Positions 8,055 through 10,432 of a DNA stretch of 10,432 bases are shown one piece after another; positions within the stretch are counted from its first letter, which is position 1; every line of letters begins with the position of its first letter. Below the pieces are notes generated by a model that ran no database searches, was not told the origin of the DNA, and saw only the letters and a program-made list of their open reading frames with translations. The stretch covers positions 1,895,519 through 1,905,950 of the forward strand of contig FN649747.1 of assembly GCA_000310025.1 (NCBI GenBank), read 5' to 3'. This stretch comes from Ectocarpus siliculosus (taxonomy: Eukaryota > Sar > Phaeophyceae > Ectocarpales > Ectocarpaceae). The position numbers and the translations under genes are program-made.

Positions 8055-8375
8055 ATGAAGCAAAAGTTGCACCATGTCGGCAGCATGCAATGCGCACCGG
8101 GTGTACGGTGCAGCGACGTTTGTCTGACCGTCTGTGGTCTGGCGGCACTGCTGCTGTTTGTAGTTGGTTTGCCATGCATGGTGTCATCTACGGCGGCCAA
8201 GGTGTGTGTGTTTGGGCAGCTCCACGGGATGGTGCGGCGGTGTCGGGAGGACGTCGGGAGTATCTCGGGGTGTGTAGGCCAATCAAAAATTGTTCCTTCA
8301 AAGACCAATATGAGCAAGACTGAATTCAAGCTTTCCTGCGGTCTTTGGGGGCAATTCCATAAAGCAAAAGATTGA
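8055..8375 (+). CDS. Small single-pass membrane protein candidate
   Basis: A 106-codon frame from a true ATG at 8055 to TGA at 8373-8375; no family is recognised. Residues 1-21 are polar with two cysteines. Residues about 22-43 form a strongly hydrophobic segment (VCLTVCGLAALLLFVVGLPC) that could be a transmembrane helix or uncleaved signal anchor. Residues 44-75 are Cys-containing and basic. The last 30 or so codons run into the right arm of the inverted repeat, so that part probably comes from repeat sequence. Codons in the first 75 positions tend to end in G or C. A GT near 8202 (GCCAAG|GTGTGT) could be a donor, in which case the true product would differ. Confidence 0.23.
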   Translation: MKQKLHHVGSMQCAPGVRCSDVCLTVCGLAALLLFVVGLPCMVSSTAAKVCVFGQLHGMVRRCREDVGSISGCVGQSKIVPSKTNMSKTEFKLSCGLWGQFHKAKD

Positions 8376-8459
8376 ATTCCTTAAGATCCATCGGTCTTCG
8401 GCGCTCGGGGGGATCAAAAAGACCAAGATGAAACTGAAATTTCAACTTCGCAAACACCG
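8285..8459 (-). repeat. Right arm of the inverted repeat pair
   Basis: Read on the - strand it begins GGTGTTTGCGAAG and contains ATTTCAGTTTC, ATCTTGGTC, CCGAAGACCG and TTAAGGAATTC. It mirrors the left arm with many substitutions and rearranged blocks. The divergence implies an old element. Confidence 0.5.
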
Positions 8460-8711
8460 TATTTATGTAGATATCGGTGCGCTTGTGCGCACGTTACATA
8501 GTAAGCTTTCGTACGTTAGCCCTTGAAGCCCTGAGAGGTCAGGAGAGGGCCTTATCTTTCTCGACTTTCTCAGAGATCAATCACATTGCGCCCTGAGTTC
8601 GCGGCGTGTGCCCGCCCATCACCACGAAGGTCATGACTGCACCTCGTCTGCTCCTCCTGCCTCTTGACAACACCGTTCTATGGTGTCTACACCACGACAA
8701 CGCCGCAGCGT

Positions 8712-8731
8712 CCATGCCAAGCCATGCCAAG
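8712..8731. repeat. 10-bp tandem repeat, two copies
   Basis: CCATGCCAAG occurs twice in direct succession. It is too short to indicate function. Confidence 0.8.
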
Positions 8732-8924
8732 CCCCGCCTATCACAGCTCCGAATCTTGGGATCAGTCTTTTCGCCAACGGTGTAAATTAAAATATACTTG
8801 TACTTGTAGAATACAGCGCTAGGAACTATCACCGCATTTTTGTCCGAGGTCAAACTCCCAGACTTCGCAGACCCACTGACTGATCCTGTGCCCTTTCTTC
8901 GAGCGGCGGGTGCGTTATTTACAG

Positions 8925-9143
8925 TACGCAGCAACTGATCAGCAGTACAGCAGCGAGGACAGCAAAGGATCTTTTACATATAGCGCCCGCACTGAAGAAC
9001 TTGGCAGGGAAGAACTTGATGCTCAACATTGTTTCGAACATAACATGAGAACATTGGCATCCTTTGCGAGACCGGTCAAGAACCCCTACACTAGAACCTC
9101 TGTAGCGACCATTTGTAGCCCACGAGAGGAACTACTGCTGTAA
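8925..9143 (+). CDS. Candidate terminal exon
   Basis: A pyrimidine-containing tract ending GCGTTATTTACAG (AG at 8923-8924) is followed by 72 codons in one frame, ending TAA at 9141-9143. The peptide begins YAATDQQYSSEDSKGSFTYS and continues with an acidic, helical-looking part (RTEELGREELDAQH), then a basic, Thr/Pro-containing end. It has no ATG start, so an upstream exon would be needed. The opposite strand is open at 8581-8934, also without an ATG. No family is recognised. Confidence 0.2.
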   Translation, partial: YAATDQQYSSEDSKGSFTYSARTEELGREELDAQHCFEHNMRTLASFARPVKNPYTRTSVATICSPREELLL

Positions 9144-9352
9144 GAACCCCTGGCTCGGCCAAGTGGTAACCGGAATTGTGCGCCAAGAGTTCACGCCCCG
9201 ACCCCCAGATAGAACAGAAAGATCCACAGAACTCGCGAACAAGAAATGTTTGTTGTTTTTGTTGTTTCTCTCACATAGCTCTAAAGTCCACAAAAAGTGG
9301 GGAGCCCGTGGTCGCAAAACCCGGCACATACGACGCCGCGGGGAAACAAAAC

Positions 9353-9422
9353 AAGAATAGAGTACACACCACTCGGAAAAAGAAAACAAGAATAGAGTAC
9401 AAACCACTCGGAAAAAGAAAAC
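9353..9422. repeat. 35-bp tandem repeat, two copies
   Basis: Two abutting 35-base units (9353-9387 and 9388-9422), each beginning AAGAATAGAGTAC and containing CCACTCGGAAAAAG, differ at one base. A degenerate part-copy (GGAAACAAAAC) precedes them. They are nearly identical, so the duplication is recent. Confidence 0.92.
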
Positions 9423-9529
9423 AAAATGATAGAAAGAAAAGAACAGCTACCGCACCGACCGGTCGAGAAAAAGAGCCCTAGGAACAAGGGCGCACAAAAA
9501 AAGTCTTCCCGCACACCTACCCGACACCT

Positions 9530-9577
9530 CCCCCCCTCCCGGAGGGGGGGGGGACGAAAAAAGTTTTTTTTTTTCGT
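9530..9577. repeat. Two stacked inverted repeats with G and T runs
   Basis: First repeat: CCCCCCCTCC (9530-9539), a single C, then GGAGGGGGGG (9541-9550), a perfect 10-bp stem with the G run continuing to ten. Second repeat: ACGAAAAAA (9554-9562), a six-base spacer, then TTTTTTCGT (9569-9577), inside an 11-base T run. On the + strand a GC hairpin is followed by a T run. Slippage-prone synthesis could also generate this. Confidence 0.8.
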
Positions 9578-9751
9578 GGTATATTTTTTATAGAGGCTTT
9601 GTTAGCTTTCTCCCTCTCCATTGGTTATGCTTTCGTGCGCTGGTGTTTACGGCACGCAGAAGTGCACAAGGACCTTGTTACCACGTAGTTGTTGGATAGG
9701 TTTGAGATAATTAATGGTGTGTACATTCGGCGCCGGAAGATTGCTACTTCG

Positions 9752-9760
9752 TATAAATAG
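9752..9760 (+). promoter_or_regulatory. TATA-box match
   Basis: TATAAATAG on the + strand is an excellent match to a canonical TATA box. A transcript would start near 9780. The downstream sequence has an intron-like branch point and acceptor but no clear coding exon before the window ends. Confidence 0.3.
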
Positions 9761-10091
9761 CTGTGATGGCAACTTGGTGATGGGCTACAGGTTGGCTGGG
9801 CTACTAACTTCTAGTTGGTTTTCAAGTTTTGGGAGTACAGTGCTTGGGGACACCCCCTCAAGCTAGAAGTAACTTCGAACTTCTCAATGCTTCTGCGACA
9901 AGTCCGCGACATTTGACCTCGGGCGAATAATGCAAAATAGCACACGACACGCCAGAACCAAGCCGTGGAATCCAAGCATACTCAATGCGGCAACATACCG
10001 AGGAGGGGCTGCTGATGAGCCTACGGCAGTAGCATCACCTTCACCACGTGCAACACCCGTCCACAATTGCAATTACCGTGCGTTCAAGTAC

Positions 10092-10432
10092 TTATTCACT
10101 CCCCCAGGCCCCTCCACCTCCCTCAACAAGACTAAACCGCCGTTTCTTCAAGCGCTTTCGCCCCGAGCCCCTTCGCCCTCCCTCCGCGTCCCCCCTCACC
10201 CCCACCCTACCCTCCCCCTGCTCCTCCTCCTCCCTCCCCTCCACCCCCCCCTCCCCCTCCCCCTCCTCCTGCTCCTTCTCCTCCGACGAGGAGCTCTCGT
10301 CCTCCTCCTCGTCCTCCTCCCCCTCCACCTCCTCCTCCTCCTCCTCCTCCTCCTCCTCCTCCTCCTCCTCCTCCTCCTCCTCCTCCTCCGACGAGGAGCT
10401 CTCGTCCTCCTCCTCGTCCTCCTCCCGCTCCC
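10092..10432 (-). CDS. Acidic repeat protein C-terminus (partial), basic tail
   Basis: On the - strand one frame is open from the window edge to TAA at 10092-10094, about 112 codons, so the start is outside the window. The order is: the acidic-serine unit EEDEEEDESSSSE, 20 consecutive Glu codons, VEG, a second copy EEDEEEDESSSSEE, a Glu/Gly-rich spacer (KEQEEGEGEGG), an Arg/Gly region, then RKRLKKRRFSLVE and a Gly-rich end. The two acidic units are 105 bases apart, a multiple of three. Clustered serines flanked by Glu/Asp are typical casein kinase 2 sites. The basic block could be a nuclear-localisation signal, with RRFS like a basophilic kinase site. Such composition is seen in nucleolar and chromatin proteins. 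It could instead be only a long polypyrimidine microsatellite, which keeps this frame open by default. Confidence 0.33.
   Translation of the reverse strand, partial: EREEDEEEDESSSSEEEEEEEEEEEEEEEEEEEEVEGEEDEEEDESSSSEEKEQEEGEGEGGVEGREEEEQGEGRVGVRGDAEGGRRGSGRKRLKKRRFSLVEGGGGAWGSE
10281..10426. repeat. 41-bp direct duplication flanking a (CTC)20 microsatellite
   Basis: The 41-base block beginning CTCCGACGAGGAGCTCTCGT is present at 10281-10321 and again at 10386-10426. Between them lies VEG-coding sequence and then 20 CTC units at 10329-10388. The spacing of 105 bases keeps any reading frame. The copies appear identical, so the duplication is very recent or under correction. Confidence 0.9.

Larger units (their letters stand above)
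7331..8459. mobile_element. Degenerate inverted-repeat element (possible non-autonomous DNA transposon)
   Basis: The 12-mer GGTGTTTGCGAA at 7332-7343 recurs as its exact reverse complement at 8447-8458. The inner flanks also correspond: ATTTCAGTCTTGG on the left against ATTTCAGTTTCATCTTGG on the reverse complement of the right. Further in, both arms contain GAAGACCG, an AAGGAATTC block and a GGAGCGC/GAGCGCC block, in altered order. The flanking bases are TATTA on the left and TATTT on the right, a possible imperfect target duplication. No transposase motif is seen in the 1.1 kb. The left terminus with flanking TTA resembles PIF/Harbinger-type ends, but that is only a suggestion. The alternative is two separate inverted copies of a dispersed repeat. 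Confidence 0.35.
9144..10091. other. Stretch without a convincing gene; repeats and a TATA box
   Basis: From 9340 to 9480 it is A-rich and purine-rich and includes the 35-bp tandem repeat. The stacked inverted repeats follow at 9530-9577. The TATA match at 9752 is followed by TACTAAC at 9802-9808 and a TTCAAG acceptor-like end at about 9826. ACTTCTAG at 9807-9814 is mirrored by CTAGAAGT at 9863-9870. No open frame here looks like protein: the - strand frame at 9884-10072 is 62 codons. Confidence 0.4.

Noticed and set aside
9150-9215. tRNA-like D-arm (TGGCTCGGCCAAGTGGTAA) followed by GAGTTCACGCC
   Set aside because: No matching acceptor stem, anticodon stem-loop or proper T-arm can be drawn at tRNA spacing.
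9807-9870. ACTTCTAG/CTAGAAGT inverted repeat with a 48-base spacer
   Set aside because: Eight-base arms at this spacing are expected by chance in 10 kb and nothing else supports it.
827-10388. CRISPR array or bacterial mobile system
   Set aside because: All repeats are microsatellites, tandem duplications or inverted arms. There are no regularly spaced repeats with unique spacers and no bacterial gene organisation.

Overview
This window reads as nuclear DNA of a eukaryote with intron-bearing genes, not as bacterial, viral or organellar DNA. No reading frame exceeds about 205 codons, and there are no ribosome-binding sites or tightly packed genes. Instead there are good GT-AG splice signals (GTAAGT at 7030), TACTAAC-type branch points, TATA and AATAAA motifs, many homopolymer runs and trinucleotide repeats, and glutamine- and glutamate-run reading frames. 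The lineage cannot be fixed by eye. The intergenic style (ATGCAT/TGCATGC motifs, CA-rich tracts, purine-rich leaders, long acidic-serine tracts) is like a coccidian apicomplexan. The short introns and a possible inverted-repeat transposon would also suit a brown alga or another protist. No protein family was recognised, so every coding call is a structural prediction.

Layout. 1-478: poly-C edge, then sequence without a convincing gene. 479-1048: a 189-codon ATG frame on the + strand with a Gln run and a basic tail, followed by two overlapping AATAAA motifs. 1080-3400: no convincing gene; isolated splice-like and TATA-like signals. 3401-3907: a cluster of ATGCAT palindromes and a recent 104-bp tandem duplication. 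3908-5420: little, apart from a weak 75-codon frame on the - strand. 5421-6194: the best gene candidate, a four-exon - strand model of 148 codons in which all phases agree. 6935-7029: a likely first exon on the + strand, proline-rich, ending at a consensus donor.

7331-8459: two diverged inverted arms ending in a perfect 12-bp inverted repeat, probably a degenerate, non-autonomous DNA transposon. It contains a small membrane-protein-like frame (8055-8375) and a proline-rich exon candidate (7789-7941). 8925-9143: a possible terminal exon. 9353-9577: a 35-bp tandem repeat and two stacked inverted repeats. 9752: a TATA-box match. 10092-10432: the C-terminal end of a very acidic - strand frame with a basic, nuclear-localisation-like tail, running off the window through a glutamate-codon microsatellite.

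No pathway or shared function links these genes. The most useful leads are the inverted-repeat element, the - strand four-exon gene and the acidic repeat protein.
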